Part shown: piece by piece, positions 28,571 through 40,048 of the stretch
Layout of the letters: every line of letters starts with the position of its first letter
Position numbering within the stretch: the stretch's first letter is position 1
From: Weissella hellenica
Lineage (GTDB): Bacteria; Bacillota; Bacilli; Lactobacillales; Lactobacillaceae
DNA: 64,000 nt
Direction: 5' to 3'
NCBI RefSeq assembly: GCF_005405545.1
Contig: NZ_BJEG01000003.1
Location: 1-64,000, forward strand
Notes under the pieces: model-generated
Told to the model about the DNA's origin: nothing
The model's database searches: none
Seen by the model: the letters and a program-made list of their open reading frames with translations, nothing else
Made by a program: the position numbers and the translations under genes

Positions 28571-30406
28571 TTACTCTTTCAAATGGAAATAATAAGTTGA
28601 AACAGTAACATCACGCGATGCCAATGCTGCTCTTAATTTATTACTATTTTGATTATGCAAGGCATTCTGCCAACCATGGCGTGGCACAAATTGTGGTATT
28701 AAAATTGTCAAAGAATGATTGCGAGCTGTCGTTGCTTTGGCAATTTCATCAACAAATCGCATTGCTGGTTTTGTAATGGAGCGATATGAAGAATGAATAT
28801 CAACATAGCGTACATCTGGAAATTCGCGCTTAAATTCAACGCCCAAACGATGTTCTTTTTGGGGATTTGAATCAAACGACACATGCATAGCCAATACCTT
28901 ATCACCAACTGACTTTGCATAGTCAACAGCATCAGCCGTGGCCCGCGTTAAATTAGATACAAGGATAATAACCGTTGCACCATCATAACGACTCCGTCGG
29001 ATGGGTTCTTGGGACAAAATTTTTAATTGTTTAGCCACTAAACGATAATGACGATTAATCACCAAGAAAATGCGTAGGACAATTGGCATGATTAGCAAAT
29101 ATGGCCACACTGAAGCAAAATGTAAAGTAAACAATATAATAACTAAGAGCGCTGATAATAAGGCACCAACTAGGTTAATAATTGATTTACCTAACCAGAA
29201 CCCATCACGTTCACGCCACCAGTGAATAATCATCCCCGACTGAGATAAAGTAAACGGGACAAACACACAGACTGCGTATAACGGAATTAAAGCTGCTGTC
29301 GATCCTTGGAATATGGCCAATAGGATAATCGCACCAAAAGCTAGCGAAACAATGCCCTTTGAATAGCCTAAGCGATCTCCGCGATCCATGTAACTATGTG
29401 GCATAAACTTATCTTTCGCTAAGTTAAAAGCCAACTGTGGAAATGCAGAAAATCCTGTATTAGCCGCAACCGCCAAAATAGCTGCTGTTGCAATTTGTAA
29501 GACATAGAATAAAACACCATGTCCAAATACTTGTTCACCAATTTGTGCCAAAACGGTGAGATTTTTTGCTGGCTTAATCCCATAAGCAAACGACAAACCT
29601 GTTACACCAACAAGAAAAAAGGTTAAAATAAGTGCCATAATTGACAATGTTGCTGCTGCATTTTTTGCCTTAGGATTCTTAAAATTAGGTACTGCATTGG
29701 AAATTGCTTCCACCCCTGTTAATGAAGATGAACCACTAGAAAAGGCTTTTAAGAACAACAATAATGACACACTACCTGTTGCAATATTTCCGGTAGTTGT
29801 CGGTTGATAATGCACATTACCCGTCAAAATATTCACGAATCCCCAAATAATCATGACAACCATTATCAAAATAAATAGATAAACCGGTAGCATCAAAACA
29901 CCTGCTGATTCACGCATACCACGCAAGTTAATACCTGTTAGCGCTAAAATGATAATGACACCAATGGCCACATTGTACGAATGTAACGCCGGAATGGCTG
30001 AAACAATCGCTTCCGTTCCTGAAGCTACCGATACTGCAACCGTTAGCATGTAGTCAACCAATAACGAACCACCTGCAACCAAACCAGCATTACGGCCCCA
30101 GTTGGTAGAAGTAACAAGATAAGCACCCCCACCAGCAGGATACTCATGAATAATTTGTCGGTATGACAGCGTAATCGCTGCCAACAAAATTAAAACCACC
30201 CCAACAATTGGTAACTGTAACCACAATGTTGCCGCACCACCTGCAACCATTAACACTGTGATAATTTGCTCTGTTCCATATGCAACGGATGACAAAGCAT
30301 CTGATGATAATAACGCCAACGCCTTTGTTCGACTAAGGTGTCTTGCATCTTCATCTAAAGTTTTTAATGGTTTCCCAATTAAAAACCGCTTCAATAAAGG
30401 CCACAT
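28571..30406 (-). CDS. KimA-like potassium importer (APC family)
   Basis: A 611-residue APC-superfamily permease with about 12 membrane segments and a cytoplasmic C-terminal domain from about residue 460. It is closely similar throughout to B. subtilis KimA (YdaO): KRFLIGKPLKTLDE, ALALLSSDALSSVAYGTEQI, YPAGGGAYLV, AFSSGSSSLTGVEAISNAVPNFKNP and GDRLGYSKG all align. KimA is a high-affinity K+/H+ symporter controlled by c-di-AMP. The start at 30406 follows GAGGAG. No ydaO riboswitch is visible in the 160-bp upstream gap. Confidence 0.85.
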   Translation of the reverse strand: MWPLLKRFLIGKPLKTLDEDARHLSRTKALALLSSDALSSVAYGTEQIITVLMVAGGAATLWLQLPIVGVVLILLAAITLSYRQIIHEYPAGGGAYLVTSTNWGRNAGLVAGGSLLVDYMLTVAVSVASGTEAIVSAIPALHSYNVAIGVIIILALTGINLRGMRESAGVLMLPVYLFILIMVVMIIWGFVNILTGNVHYQPTTTGNIATGSVSLLLFLKAFSSGSSSLTGVEAISNAVPNFKNPKAKNAAATLSIMALILTFFLVGVTGLSFAYGIKPAKNLTVLAQIGEQVFGHGVLFYVLQIATAAILAVAANTGFSAFPQLAFNLAKDKFMPHSYMDRGDRLGYSKGIVSLAFGAIILLAIFQGSTAALIPLYAVCVFVPFTLSQSGMIIHWWRERDGFWLGKSIINLVGALLSALLVIILFTLHFASVWPYLLIMPIVLRIFLVINRHYRLVAKQLKILSQEPIRRSRYDGATVIILVSNLTRATADAVDYAKSVGDKVLAMHVSFDSNPQKEHRLGVEFKREFPDVRYVDIHSSYRSITKPAMRFVDEIAKATTARNHSLTILIPQFVPRHGWQNALHNQNSNKLRAALASRDVTVSTYYFHLKE

Positions 30407-30562
30407 CTTCTTGCTCCTCAATAAATAATTAATTGTATACAACATGATTATCTTACCAACAGTTTATACAAGGACTCATTGTAGTTCTCAAATTATTAAT
30501 TGTCTATCTTTTTATTCCTTTTTTATTTTTCTTTTTCGTGACATTATTACAGGCTTACGCAC

Positions 30563-30602
30563 AAAAAAATGGTGATAACTTTTGTACAGTCACCACCATT
30601 TT
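30563..30602 (-). terminator. groEL terminator
   Basis: AAATGGTGGTGACT and AGTTATCACCATTT pair (with wobbles) and a TTTTTTT run follows on the minus strand. It ends the groES-groEL operon. Confidence 0.85.
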
Positions 30603-30613
30603 TAATTACTATT

Positions 30614-32236
<1,623 letters not shown>

Positions 32237-32277
32237 TTATTACCCTCTATCGTTTTATTAAGTATTAAGTATTTAAA

Positions 32278-32553
32278 TTACAAAACTGCCACGATGTCTT
32301 TTTCGTGAACAACTAAATAGTCAACCCCATCAATACTAATTTCTGCACCTGCATATTTATCAAAGATGACTTGATCACCCTCTTTAACTGCAACAGGTGC
32401 TGTTAAATCGCCAACTGTCTGCGTCGAAACAGCAACAACTTTTCCTGTAACTGACTTTTCTTGTGCATTAGAAGCTAATAAAATCCCCCCAACTGATTGC
32501 TCAGGTGCTTCTGATACTTGCAATACAACACGATCTCCTAATGGTTTCAACAT
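32278..32553 (-). CDS. groS: Co-chaperonin GroES
   Basis: A 91-residue GroES lid protein. It starts [33 protein letters not shown], including the mobile loop that contacts GroEL (about 17-32). The C-terminal half has [17 protein letters not shown]. It is the first gene of the operon. Confidence 0.97.
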   Translation of the reverse strand: MLKPLGDRVVLQVSEAPEQSVGGILLASNAQEKSVTGKVVAVSTQTVGDLTAPVAVKEGDQVIFDKYAGAEISIDGVDYLVVHEKDIVAVL

Positions 32554-32588
32554 GTTATCTGACCTCCACAGGTTATATTTTCTTTATT

Positions 32589-32615
32589 TTAGCACTCTTT
32601 ACGTTTAAGTGCTAA
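32589..32615. promoter_or_regulatory. CIRCE element (HrcA operator)
   Basis: TTAGCACTC-N9-AAGTGCTAA, upstream of groES. This is the classical CIRCE inverted repeat with one mismatch (A for G in the right arm). HrcA repressor should bind it and release on heat or misfolding stress. HrcA itself is not encoded in the window. Confidence 0.95.
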
Positions 32616-32627
32616 TCAACACTATTA

Positions 32628-32655
32628 ATAATACCATACTCTTCTTTTTTTGCAA
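32628..32655 (-). promoter_or_regulatory. groESL promoter
   Basis: Minus strand -35 TTGCAA (32650-32655), a 16-bp spacer and extended -10 TGGTATTAT (TATTAT at 32628-32633). The CIRCE begins about 12 bp downstream, so it covers the transcription start. Confidence 0.75.
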
Positions 32656-32681
32656 ACCTTTCCTATCGGATATTTCGCTAC

Positions 32682-32727
32682 AAAAAAACGTTAAGATTCC
32701 CCTTCCAAATAGGTTACCTTAACGCCT
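32682..32727 (-). terminator. Terminator after the ABC-F gene
   Basis: GGCGTTAAGGT pairs with ATCTTAACG, followed by TTTTTTT on the minus strand. It ends the ABC-F transcript before the groESL promoter. Confidence 0.8.
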
Positions 32728-32783
32728 TATTTTAACTTCAGTAAAGATGCAATATTTCAAAATCAAACTTTTTCAGCATGTCG

Positions 32784-34727
32784 TTAATCTTCAGTCAAAA
32801 ATTGTTCTAAAGCGACACTAGCCTCCGTCCATTGATCTTCAATATCTTGTAATTGACTATCTAATTCTGCAATTTTTTCTGATAATTCATTTAGTTTTTG
32901 TAAATCAGTACCATTTTGAGGGTCATTTAATGCTTCATTAGCAACCTCATGATCATCAGAAAGAACCGTCATTTTATTTTCTAATGCGGTTACTGCACGC
33001 TCCAAACGGCGTTGTTCTCGTTGTCTTTCTTTCTGTTCAGCCCTTGATAATGTTTTAGCACTAACTGTTTCTGGTATATCATCAGTGGTAGCCGTTTTTG
33101 ATTCATCTACTTCAATAGCTGTTTTTTCCAGATAATAGTCATAGTCACCATCAAAAAAGCGCGTGCCATTAGGCGATAGTTCAACGACTTCAGTTGCCAC
33201 TTCATTAATAAAGTAACGATCATGTGATACAAAGAAAATTGTCCCATTGTATTCATTTAAAGCAGTTTCCAAAACCTCACGTGAATCAATATCCAAATGA
33301 TTAGTCGGCTCATCCAAAATCAAGAAATTAGCATGTTCTAATGCTAGCTTTGTTAATAATAGTCGTGCTCGTTCACCACCTGATAAAGCTGAGACTAATT
33401 TTTCGACAGCTTCACCTGAAAACATAAATGAACCCAAAATTGATCGAACATCCTTTTCAGGCATTGTTGGATGCTCATCCCAAATCGTATCAATCACAGA
33501 ACGCTTGTTGTCCAATGTCTGCTGTTCTTGATCATAATAACCAACCGTTACATTCGCACCTAGTTTTATTTGACCAGCCAATAGTGGCAACTTACCCAAA
33601 ACGGTTTTGATAAACGTTGATTTCCCAATTCCATTTGGCCCTACAAGGGCAACTGCATGTTGTTTATCAACATCAATATTAACGTTTTCAGCCAATACGT
33701 GGGTCATATCATAACCCAACTTAACATCATTTACACGTAATACTTCATTACCAGAATCTTCATCTGCTTTAAACTGAATTCTAGCAACGCCTGATTCGTT
33801 TTTAGGCGCCTCAATTCGCGTCATGCGTTCCAATTGTTTCCGTCTTGATTGGGCACGTTTAGTCGTTGACGCACGCACAATATTTCTTTTAACGAAATCT
33901 TCTAGTTTCGCAATTTCTTCTTGTTGTTTGTCATACGCTTTTTGTTCTTGTAACACGTTAGCAGCTTTTTGTTTCATAAAATCACTATAATTTCCTTTAT
34001 AATGATCTAACTGACCCGAATGCATATCATATACTTCTGTTACGACACGATCCAAGAAATAACGGTCGTGGGAAACAATTAATAAGGCACCTTGATAATT
34101 TTTAAGGTATTGTTCTAACCAAGCTAGCGTTTGCATGTCTAAATGGTTAGTTGGCTCATCTAAAATAAGTAAATCAGGGGTCTCCAACAACTGTTTTGCA
34201 ATTGCCAACCGTGTTCGTTGCCCACCAGATAATGCGACAATTTTTTGATCATAAAACGATTCATCAAAATCAAATCCATGTAATACTGATCGAATTGTTG
34301 CATCATAACCATAACCATTCTTTTCATCAAAATCATGTTGCGCCTGGTCGTAAGCTGCCAACAAATCTGTATAAGCATCACTAGTATAATCTGTTGTCGT
34401 TGCAATTTGGTTTTCCATCTGACGCAACCGCTTTTCCAGCGCAATAACGTCAGCAAATGCCGTTAGCATTTCATTATAGACTGACAAGTCAGAATCCAAA
34501 CCTGAATTTTGGGCCAAATAAGCCATTCGAATCCCTTTTTTCATTGAAACTTCACCTTCATCTGGCATTGTTTCACCAATCAACATTTTTAACAACGTTG
34601 ATTTTCCTGCACCATTACGGCCAACCAACCCAACCCGGGCCTTGCTTTGAATTTGCATTGAAATATTATCAAAAAATGTCACACCGTTAAAGCGACGTGC
34701 AACATTGCTTGCTTGCAAAATAATCAT
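32784..34727 (-). CDS. ABC-F family ATPase (YdiF/Uup type)
   Basis: A 647-residue ABC-F protein: two ATPase domains and no membrane part. Walker A sites are GRNGAGKSTLLK (about 36-47) and GPNGIGKSTFIK; signatures are LSGGQRTRLA and LSGGERARLL, each followed by LDEPTNHLD. The arm linker (about 240-310) is Lys/Arg-rich and the C-terminal ~90 residues form a coiled coil. Members act on the ribosome as translation factors; some protect against antibiotics, but nothing here marks a resistance subtype. Confidence 0.92.
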   Translation of the reverse strand: MIILQASNVARRFNGVTFFDNISMQIQSKARVGLVGRNGAGKSTLLKMLIGETMPDEGEVSMKKGIRMAYLAQNSGLDSDLSVYNEMLTAFADVIALEKRLRQMENQIATTTDYTSDAYTDLLAAYDQAQHDFDEKNGYGYDATIRSVLHGFDFDESFYDQKIVALSGGQRTRLAIAKQLLETPDLLILDEPTNHLDMQTLAWLEQYLKNYQGALLIVSHDRYFLDRVVTEVYDMHSGQLDHYKGNYSDFMKQKAANVLQEQKAYDKQQEEIAKLEDFVKRNIVRASTTKRAQSRRKQLERMTRIEAPKNESGVARIQFKADEDSGNEVLRVNDVKLGYDMTHVLAENVNIDVDKQHAVALVGPNGIGKSTFIKTVLGKLPLLAGQIKLGANVTVGYYDQEQQTLDNKRSVIDTIWDEHPTMPEKDVRSILGSFMFSGEAVEKLVSALSGGERARLLLTKLALEHANFLILDEPTNHLDIDSREVLETALNEYNGTIFFVSHDRYFINEVATEVVELSPNGTRFFDGDYDYYLEKTAIEVDESKTATTDDIPETVSAKTLSRAEQKERQREQRRLERAVTALENKMTVLSDDHEVANEALNDPQNGTDLQKLNELSEKIAELDSQLQDIEDQWTEASVALEQFLTED

Positions 34728-34815
34728 TTTTTATTACTCCATTTTAACTAAATTATGCCATTATTTAGTTAATATTATTTTTCTATAATCTATTAAGTAC
34801 GCCTCACACCTATGT

Positions 34816-36135
34816 TTAATCTAACACTGATAAATTCTGTCTTACTTCAGAAACAAAGTACAATGAACCTGTAAACAAAATCAAATCATCCTTTTGCATT
34901 TGTGATGTCACAGCTGCAAAACCGCTTTGCCAACTTTCATGGACCGTCACCGTTTGATTTTTTATCTGTTGGACAGCTGTATTGGGGTTGACGGGTTGCC
35001 GATTATTCGGTCCCATAAATCCCACAACATGCAAATCAACATTAGGTAAGTCTGCTAATAATTGTAACATTTTTGCATAATTTTTATCCTGCAAAGCGCC
35101 AAAGAGCAGATGGACTGTTTGTTGACTAAAACGATCAGTAATGGTTTTAACCAAAGCTTGCACACCAGGTTCATTATGTGCCCCATCCAAAACAATCGCT
35201 GGTTGACTACTAATTTCTTCAAAACGTACAGGCCATGTAACCGTCCGCAAAGCAGCCGAAACATGTTCCCTAGTTAAAATTATCCCAAAACAGTCGCAAA
35301 CTAATGCTGCTGTTTGTAAGGCAACTGCTGCATTATCAATTTGATAACGCCCGATTAAATCAACAAAAACGTCTTCATAATTAACCGTCCCTGTTACCGT
35401 GAAGGTTTCACCCCAAGCTTGTGTCGGTTGTTGATTTTTAGTTTTAAAATGTTCACCTAGCCGATAAACTGGCGCACCCAGTGCACTAGCGACTGTATCA
35501 ATGACGTCATCTGCTTCCGCTGGTAAACGACCAACAACGACTGGGCGCTGTTTTTGAATAATGCCAGCCTTTTGTGTCGCAATTTCTGTTAAGGTATTCC
35601 CCAGTACATGCATATGATCAAGTCCGACAGTGGTCACAACCGAAACAATTTTATCCGGTATGATTGTTGTTGAATCCCAGGTACCACCCACACCAACTTC
35701 CAAAATAACAACATCAACCGCATGCTTAGCAAAATACATAAACATTAGTACCGTCAATGTTTCAAATTCAGTTAACCCACTAGGTAACGTTTTATCTAAT
35801 TCCTCTATAATTGGTGCTAATTCTTGCATTAAGGCTAATAAATCAGCATCTCGGATACTACCATTATCATCTTGAATCCGTTCGTTAAATTTTAAAATAT
35901 AGGGTGACGTGAACAAACCAACACGTAATCCGCTTTTTCTAAGTAATTGTGCAACCATTTTACTGGTTGAGCCTTTACCATTTGTCCCTGTAATGTGCAC
36001 GTACTTTGATTGTCGTTCAGGATGACCTAACAAATCTAAAATTTTATTCAAACGCTCAAAGCTGGGTGTTTTAGTCCATTTATGGCGGCTATGAATATAG
36101 TCAATCGCTTGAGCAACTGTCGTTATTTTTATCAT
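34816..36135 (-). CDS. folC: Folylpolyglutamate/dihydrofolate synthase
   Basis: A 439-residue Mur-ligase-like enzyme adding glutamates to folates. It has HITGTNGKGSTSKMVAQLL (about 47-65), SPYILKFNERIQ, VVILEVGVGGTWDSTT, GLDHMHVLG and VLDGAHNEPGVQAL. GAGGG precedes the ATG. The spacing from valS is 164 bp with its own promoter and hairpin, unlike the usual tight valS-folC operon. Confidence 0.95.
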   Translation of the reverse strand: MIKITTVAQAIDYIHSRHKWTKTPSFERLNKILDLLGHPERQSKYVHITGTNGKGSTSKMVAQLLRKSGLRVGLFTSPYILKFNERIQDDNGSIRDADLLALMQELAPIIEELDKTLPSGLTEFETLTVLMFMYFAKHAVDVVILEVGVGGTWDSTTIIPDKIVSVVTTVGLDHMHVLGNTLTEIATQKAGIIQKQRPVVVGRLPAEADDVIDTVASALGAPVYRLGEHFKTKNQQPTQAWGETFTVTGTVNYEDVFVDLIGRYQIDNAAVALQTAALVCDCFGIILTREHVSAALRTVTWPVRFEEISSQPAIVLDGAHNEPGVQALVKTITDRFSQQTVHLLFGALQDKNYAKMLQLLADLPNVDLHVVGFMGPNNRQPVNPNTAVQQIKNQTVTVHESWQSGFAAVTSQMQKDDLILFTGSLYFVSEVRQNLSVLD

Positions 36136-36157
36136 ATATCCCTCAATTTTATCCCAT

Positions 36158-36194
36158 CAAAAACAAAAGCGCCCTCTACCAAGTAGACGGCGCT
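36158..36194 (-). terminator. Hairpin terminator upstream of folC
   Basis: AGCGCCGTCTAC / GTAGAGGGCGCT with a short loop, followed by TTTGTTTTT on the minus strand. It lies 23 bp upstream of the folC start and downstream of a promoter (36261-36289). It may end valS transcripts, a short RNA, or work as an attenuator for folC. Confidence 0.82.
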
Positions 36195-36260
36195 CATGTT
36201 TGTGTAATTTACTGCATTGTAACGACGAACAGCTTAAATTCGTGATTCACAATACAATGA

Positions 36261-36289
36261 ATTATACACGTAAATCATCATGTTAGCAA
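36261..36289 (-). promoter_or_regulatory. Promoter between valS and folC
   Basis: Minus strand -35 TTGCTA (36284-36289), 17-bp spacer, -10 TATAAT (36261-36266). It starts just after the valS stop codon. The start would be near 36254, giving a transcript of about 97 nt to the end of the hairpin terminator. Confidence 0.75.
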
Positions 36290-36299
36290 GTATATTTTC

Positions 36300-38966
36300 T
36301 TACACTTGCGCATCTTGCAACTGTGCTAAACGATTGTGAGTTGCTTCTACTTTGGTTTCCCAATCCGCCAACTTTTCACGTTCTGCAGCGACAACAGCCT
36401 CTGGTGCGTTATTGACAAACTTTTCATTACCTAATTTACCATTAGCTCGTTTTACTTCACCTTGGAACTTTTTGATTTCATCTTGCAATCGGGCAATTTC
36501 ATCATTCAAATCAATTAATTCAGCCAATGGCACGTAAATTTCCGCACCAGAAATAATTTGGGTCATAGCCAAATCAGGTGCTTTAATATCAGCAGCAATT
36601 TGTAAATCCTTTGGCTTCACAAAGCGGTTAATATAATTAACATTTTCCTTAAAGATACGTTGAAGGTTATCATCACTTGTCTTAATTAAGATATCAATTG
36701 TCGTTGACATGGGTGCATTTGCTTCTGTACGAATAGTACGAACTGCTTTAATCAAGTCAGTCAAACTGTTAAAGTCTATTTCAGCTTGGTCATCATCCAA
36801 ATCTTGCTTAACAGTTGGGTAAGCAGCTGCAACAATTGTTTCCCCATCATGTGGCATTTCTTGCCAAATAGCTTCGGTAACAAATGGCATAATCGGGTGT
36901 AATAGACGTAACGTATTATCTAATACATAAGCCAAAATTGCTTGCACCGTTTTTTGTGCTTCTTGGTCATCACCATTCAAAGTTTCCTTCGTCATTTCAA
37001 TGTACCAATCAGCAAAATCATTCCAAATAAAGTTGTAAAGAGCTCGGCCAGCTTCACCAAATTCAAACTTATCAAAATTCTTGGTTACAACGGCAATTGT
37101 CTTATTCAAGCGTGACAAAATCCACTTATCGGCTAATGAGAAATCAGCCGTATTTGTTGGTAATTCTGCTTGAGTATCATCAGATAGGTTCATCAAAACA
37201 TATCGTGATGCATTCCAAATTTTATTAATGAAGTTCCATGCTGAATCCATTTTTGTGTATGAAAAACGCACATCTTGCCCTGGTGTTGAACCAGTTGCCA
37301 AGAACCAACGCAAAGCATCCGCACCATACTTTTCAATCACATCCATTGGGTCAATCCCATTACCCAATGACTTTGACATTTTACGGCCTTGTTCATCACG
37401 AATCAATCCATGAATCAAAACATTTTTAAAAGGACGTCGCCCTGTAAATTCTTTAGACTGGAACATCATACGTGCAACCCAGAAGAAGATAATATCATAG
37501 CCAGTTACCAACGTATTCGTTGGGAAATAACGCTTAAAGTCTTCTGCATCCGTATCAGGCCAACCCATTGTTGAAAATGGCCACAAAGCTGATGAGAACC
37601 ATGTATCTAGCACATCTGAATCCTGTGTCCAATTTTCACTATCTTTAGGTGCTTCCATACCAACATACATCTCACCAGTCTCTTTGTGATACCATGCTGG
37701 AATTTGGTGTCCCCACCATAGTTGACGTGAAATAACCCAATCATGAATATCGTCCATCCAACGTGTAAAAGTTCCTTCAAAACGTGGTGGATAGAAGTCA
37801 ACCCGATCTTCTGATTTTTGCATATCTAATGCTTGTTCAGCTAATGGTTGCATCTTAACAAACCATTGTGTTGATAAACGTGACTCAACTTGCACACCAG
37901 TACGTTCTGAATGTCCGACTGCGTGTACAATTGGTTCAACTGATAACATCCAGTCACCCGCTTGCAGATCAGCGACAATCGCTTTACGAGCCTCAAAACG
38001 ATCCATACCAACATACTTACCAGCACGTTCGTTCATTGATGCATCTTCATTCATAGTATTGATTCGTTCCAAATCATGGCGATTACCCACGCCAAAGTCA
38101 TTTGGATCATGTGCTGGTGTAATTTTAACCATACCAGAACCAAATTCAGGATCAACATATTCATCAGCAATAATTGGTACTTCGCGATTCACCAATGGTA
38201 CTAATACTTTTTTACCGACCAATGCTTTGTAGCGCTCATCTGAAGGGTGCACAGCTACGGCCACATCCCCAAACATTGTTTCAGGACGTGTCGTTGCAAT
38301 TTCAACATAATGCTTACCCTCAAAAGTTGTATCCTCATCCACAAATGGATATTGCACATGATAGAAGGCCCCTTCATCATCTTGGTGAATAACCTCAATA
38401 TCAGATAAAGCTGTTCGTGCCTTAGGATCCCAGTTGATGATGTATTCACCGCGATAAATCAATCCTTTTTCATATAACGTCACAAAGACCTTACGAACTG
38501 CTTCAGACAGACCATCATCTAAAGTAAAACGCTCACGATCATAATCTAGCGAAAGACCTAACTTACCCCATTGTGATTTTATTGTTGCAGCATATTCATT
38601 CTTCCAATCCCAAACTTGGTCAACAAACTTTTCACGTCCTAAGTCATAACGTGAAATATTTGATTCTGCTAAACGTTGTTCAACCTTAGCTTGCGTTGCG
38701 ATACCTGCATGATCCATACCAGGCAACCATAACGTATCGAATCCTTGCATCCGCTTTTGACGAATCAACATATCTTGCAAAGTTGTATCCCATGCATGAC
38801 CTAAATGCAGCTTACCCGTTACATTTGGTGGTGGAATAACGATTGAATAAGGACGAGCCTTTTTATTTTCGGATGGCTTAAAACGCTTTTCTTGCACCCA
38901 CTTATCATAACGGCCTGCTTCAACAGCGGTCGGGTTGTACTTACCAGGCATATCAATTTCTCGCAT
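36300..38966 (-). CDS. valS: Valyl-tRNA synthetase
   Basis: An 888-residue class I synthetase. HLGHAWD (about 56-62) is the HIGH motif and [12 protein letters not shown] the KMSKS loop; the editing domain CP1 lies between, followed by the anticodon-binding domain and a C-terminal coiled coil (from about 815) that contacts tRNA. The start [11 protein letters not shown] at 38966 fits AAGGAG eight bases upstream. A T-box leader precedes it. Confidence 0.97.
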   Translation of the reverse strand: MREIDMPGKYNPTAVEAGRYDKWVQEKRFKPSENKKARPYSIVIPPPNVTGKLHLGHAWDTTLQDMLIRQKRMQGFDTLWLPGMDHAGIATQAKVEQRLAESNISRYDLGREKFVDQVWDWKNEYAATIKSQWGKLGLSLDYDRERFTLDDGLSEAVRKVFVTLYEKGLIYRGEYIINWDPKARTALSDIEVIHQDDEGAFYHVQYPFVDEDTTFEGKHYVEIATTRPETMFGDVAVAVHPSDERYKALVGKKVLVPLVNREVPIIADEYVDPEFGSGMVKITPAHDPNDFGVGNRHDLERINTMNEDASMNERAGKYVGMDRFEARKAIVADLQAGDWMLSVEPIVHAVGHSERTGVQVESRLSTQWFVKMQPLAEQALDMQKSEDRVDFYPPRFEGTFTRWMDDIHDWVISRQLWWGHQIPAWYHKETGEMYVGMEAPKDSENWTQDSDVLDTWFSSALWPFSTMGWPDTDAEDFKRYFPTNTLVTGYDIIFFWVARMMFQSKEFTGRRPFKNVLIHGLIRDEQGRKMSKSLGNGIDPMDVIEKYGADALRWFLATGSTPGQDVRFSYTKMDSAWNFINKIWNASRYVLMNLSDDTQAELPTNTADFSLADKWILSRLNKTIAVVTKNFDKFEFGEAGRALYNFIWNDFADWYIEMTKETLNGDDQEAQKTVQAILAYVLDNTLRLLHPIMPFVTEAIWQEMPHDGETIVAAAYPTVKQDLDDDQAEIDFNSLTDLIKAVRTIRTEANAPMSTTIDILIKTSDDNLQRIFKENVNYINRFVKPKDLQIAADIKAPDLAMTQIISGAEIYVPLAELIDLNDEIARLQDEIKKFQGEVKRANGKLGNEKFVNNAPEAVVAAEREKLADWETKVEATHNRLAQLQDAQV

Positions 38967-39009
38967 AACCTTAACTCCTTATTTTTGCTCCTCTTAATCC
39001 AGTCTTTAG

Positions 39010-39245
39010 GCAATAAAAAAGCCCCAACCATACAACTATCTGTATGATCAGGGCGACATTATCGCGGTACCACCTGAATTAGAGTTTAATTCTCTATCTC
39101 ATTTCGACTTAACGCGTCGTCACGTTATCAACTACTCATTTCACTGATAAAGCCCACTAGTTACCTTCCAAGTATATTAATCAAAATCTTCCACCAAAAT
39201 GATTTTGTCGCTGGTAATAATTTTACTTGTACTCTCTAGTACATT
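39010..39245 (-). promoter_or_regulatory. T-box riboswitch leader of valS
   Basis: AGGTGGTACCGCG (about 39063-39076, minus strand) is the T-box, directly followed by a terminator hairpin GCCCTGATCATACAG...TTGGGGC with TTTTTTAT (39013-39054). Stem I has TACTAGAGAGTA and an ATTTTGGTGGAA distal part. GUA (39162-39164) in AAGGUAACUAGUG is a good valine specifier candidate. The surrounding 345-bp gap holds no gene. Confidence 0.9.
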
Positions 39246-39257
39246 GCTATGAAAGCA

Positions 39258-39286
39258 ATTTTACAATGTTAAATGTAAAAAATCAA
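39258..39286 (-). promoter_or_regulatory. valS leader promoter
   Basis: -35 TTGATT (39281-39286), 17-bp spacer, -10 TAAAAT (39258-39263) on the minus strand, just upstream of the T-box stem I. Confidence 0.7.
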
Positions 39287-39311
39287 GTTTTAGTTCGTAC
39301 TTATAGCGATA

Positions 39312-39932
39312 TTAGATTAATTCAATAATGGCTTGAATTAAGAGATAAGCACCGTATACCAACACAATAATCCCAGATAAAATATTAACCCATACCAAAA
39401 CCTTTTTCGGTAAACGTTCTTTTAAAATATTCATCACAATAGTAATTGTATTAAACCAAATAAAGGTAGCCATAATCACACCAATAATAAATGGCCAAAC
39501 TTGATTTTTATCTAAAGTTCCCCGTAATGCACCCAATAATAGGCTACCATCGATTAGTGCTTGTGGATTTGCCCAAGATACAATGAACGCTGTGATAAGA
39601 GCTTGTTTAACTGGTAATTTATTCCCTGTCGTATTTAACTGTACTGTATTAGCACTTCGCAAAATCCCCCAACCAATCCAAATCACTAGCCCACCACCAA
39701 TCAACATGACAAGCAATCTTAACCAGGTCACTGAACTAATAATGGCACCCATACCAAAAAAGGCAGCCAATGAGAATAATGAATCGGCCGTCCAAACAAA
39801 TAATACATACACTAATGATCGTTTAAACGAATTAGTTAATGCATTATTAAAGACGTATAAATTTTGCATGCCAATCGGCGCAACAAAAGCAAACCCGATC
39901 ATCATCCCTTTTATCAACGTTGCTAAAACCAT
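39312..39932 (-). CDS. LysE/ArgO family amino-acid exporter
   Basis: A 206-residue membrane protein with about six transmembrane segments. The family signature is at the start: FVAPIGMQNLYVFNNALTNSFKRSL (about 16-40), followed by VWTADSLFSLAAFFGMG and WANPQALIDGSLLLG. LysE-type proteins export basic or other amino acids; the substrate cannot be assigned. It is transcribed away from the plus-strand hemolysin-III gene. Confidence 0.9.
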   Translation of the reverse strand: MVLATLIKGMMIGFAFVAPIGMQNLYVFNNALTNSFKRSLVYVLFVWTADSLFSLAAFFGMGAIISSVTWLRLLVMLIGGGLVIWIGWGILRSANTVQLNTTGNKLPVKQALITAFIVSWANPQALIDGSLLLGALRGTLDKNQVWPFIIGVIMATFIWFNTITIVMNILKERLPKKVLVWVNILSGIIVLVYGAYLLIQAIIELI

Positions 39933-39968
39933 AACTCCTCCTTTGTTTCAAAAAACTAAATTATCTGG

Positions 39969-39997
39969 TTTACAAAACTAGTTTAATTGGTTATTAT
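39969..39997 (+). promoter_or_regulatory. Promoter of the hemolysin III gene
   Basis: -35 TTTACA (39969-39974), 17-bp spacer, -10 TATTAT (39992-39997) on the plus strand; a second TATAAT overlaps (39995-40000). The spacer contains the 10-bp palindrome AAACTAGTTT. The intergenic region is shared with the divergent LysE gene. Confidence 0.6.
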
Positions 39998-40048
39998 AAT
40001 CATAATATATGTAATCAAACATTCAGGCCACTATTATAGGAGATACCT

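Noticed and set aside
30407-30562. ydaO-type c-di-AMP riboswitch upstream of the KimA-like gene
   Set aside because: The gap is too short and no consensus motif is seen.
32784-34727. Antibiotic-protection ABC-F subtype
   Set aside because: Its domain layout with a C-terminal coiled coil fits the housekeeping YdiF/Uup type, and no resistance-type feature is visible.
36195-36260. Tetrahydrofolate riboswitch or T-box ahead of folC
   Set aside because: Neither the GGTGGTACCGCG motif nor the tetrahydrofolate riboswitch core could be found; the leader is left uncategorised.
37228-38449. Several 60-72-codon frames on both strands inside valS
   Set aside because: They are shadows of the valS coding frame and have no SD or family signal.
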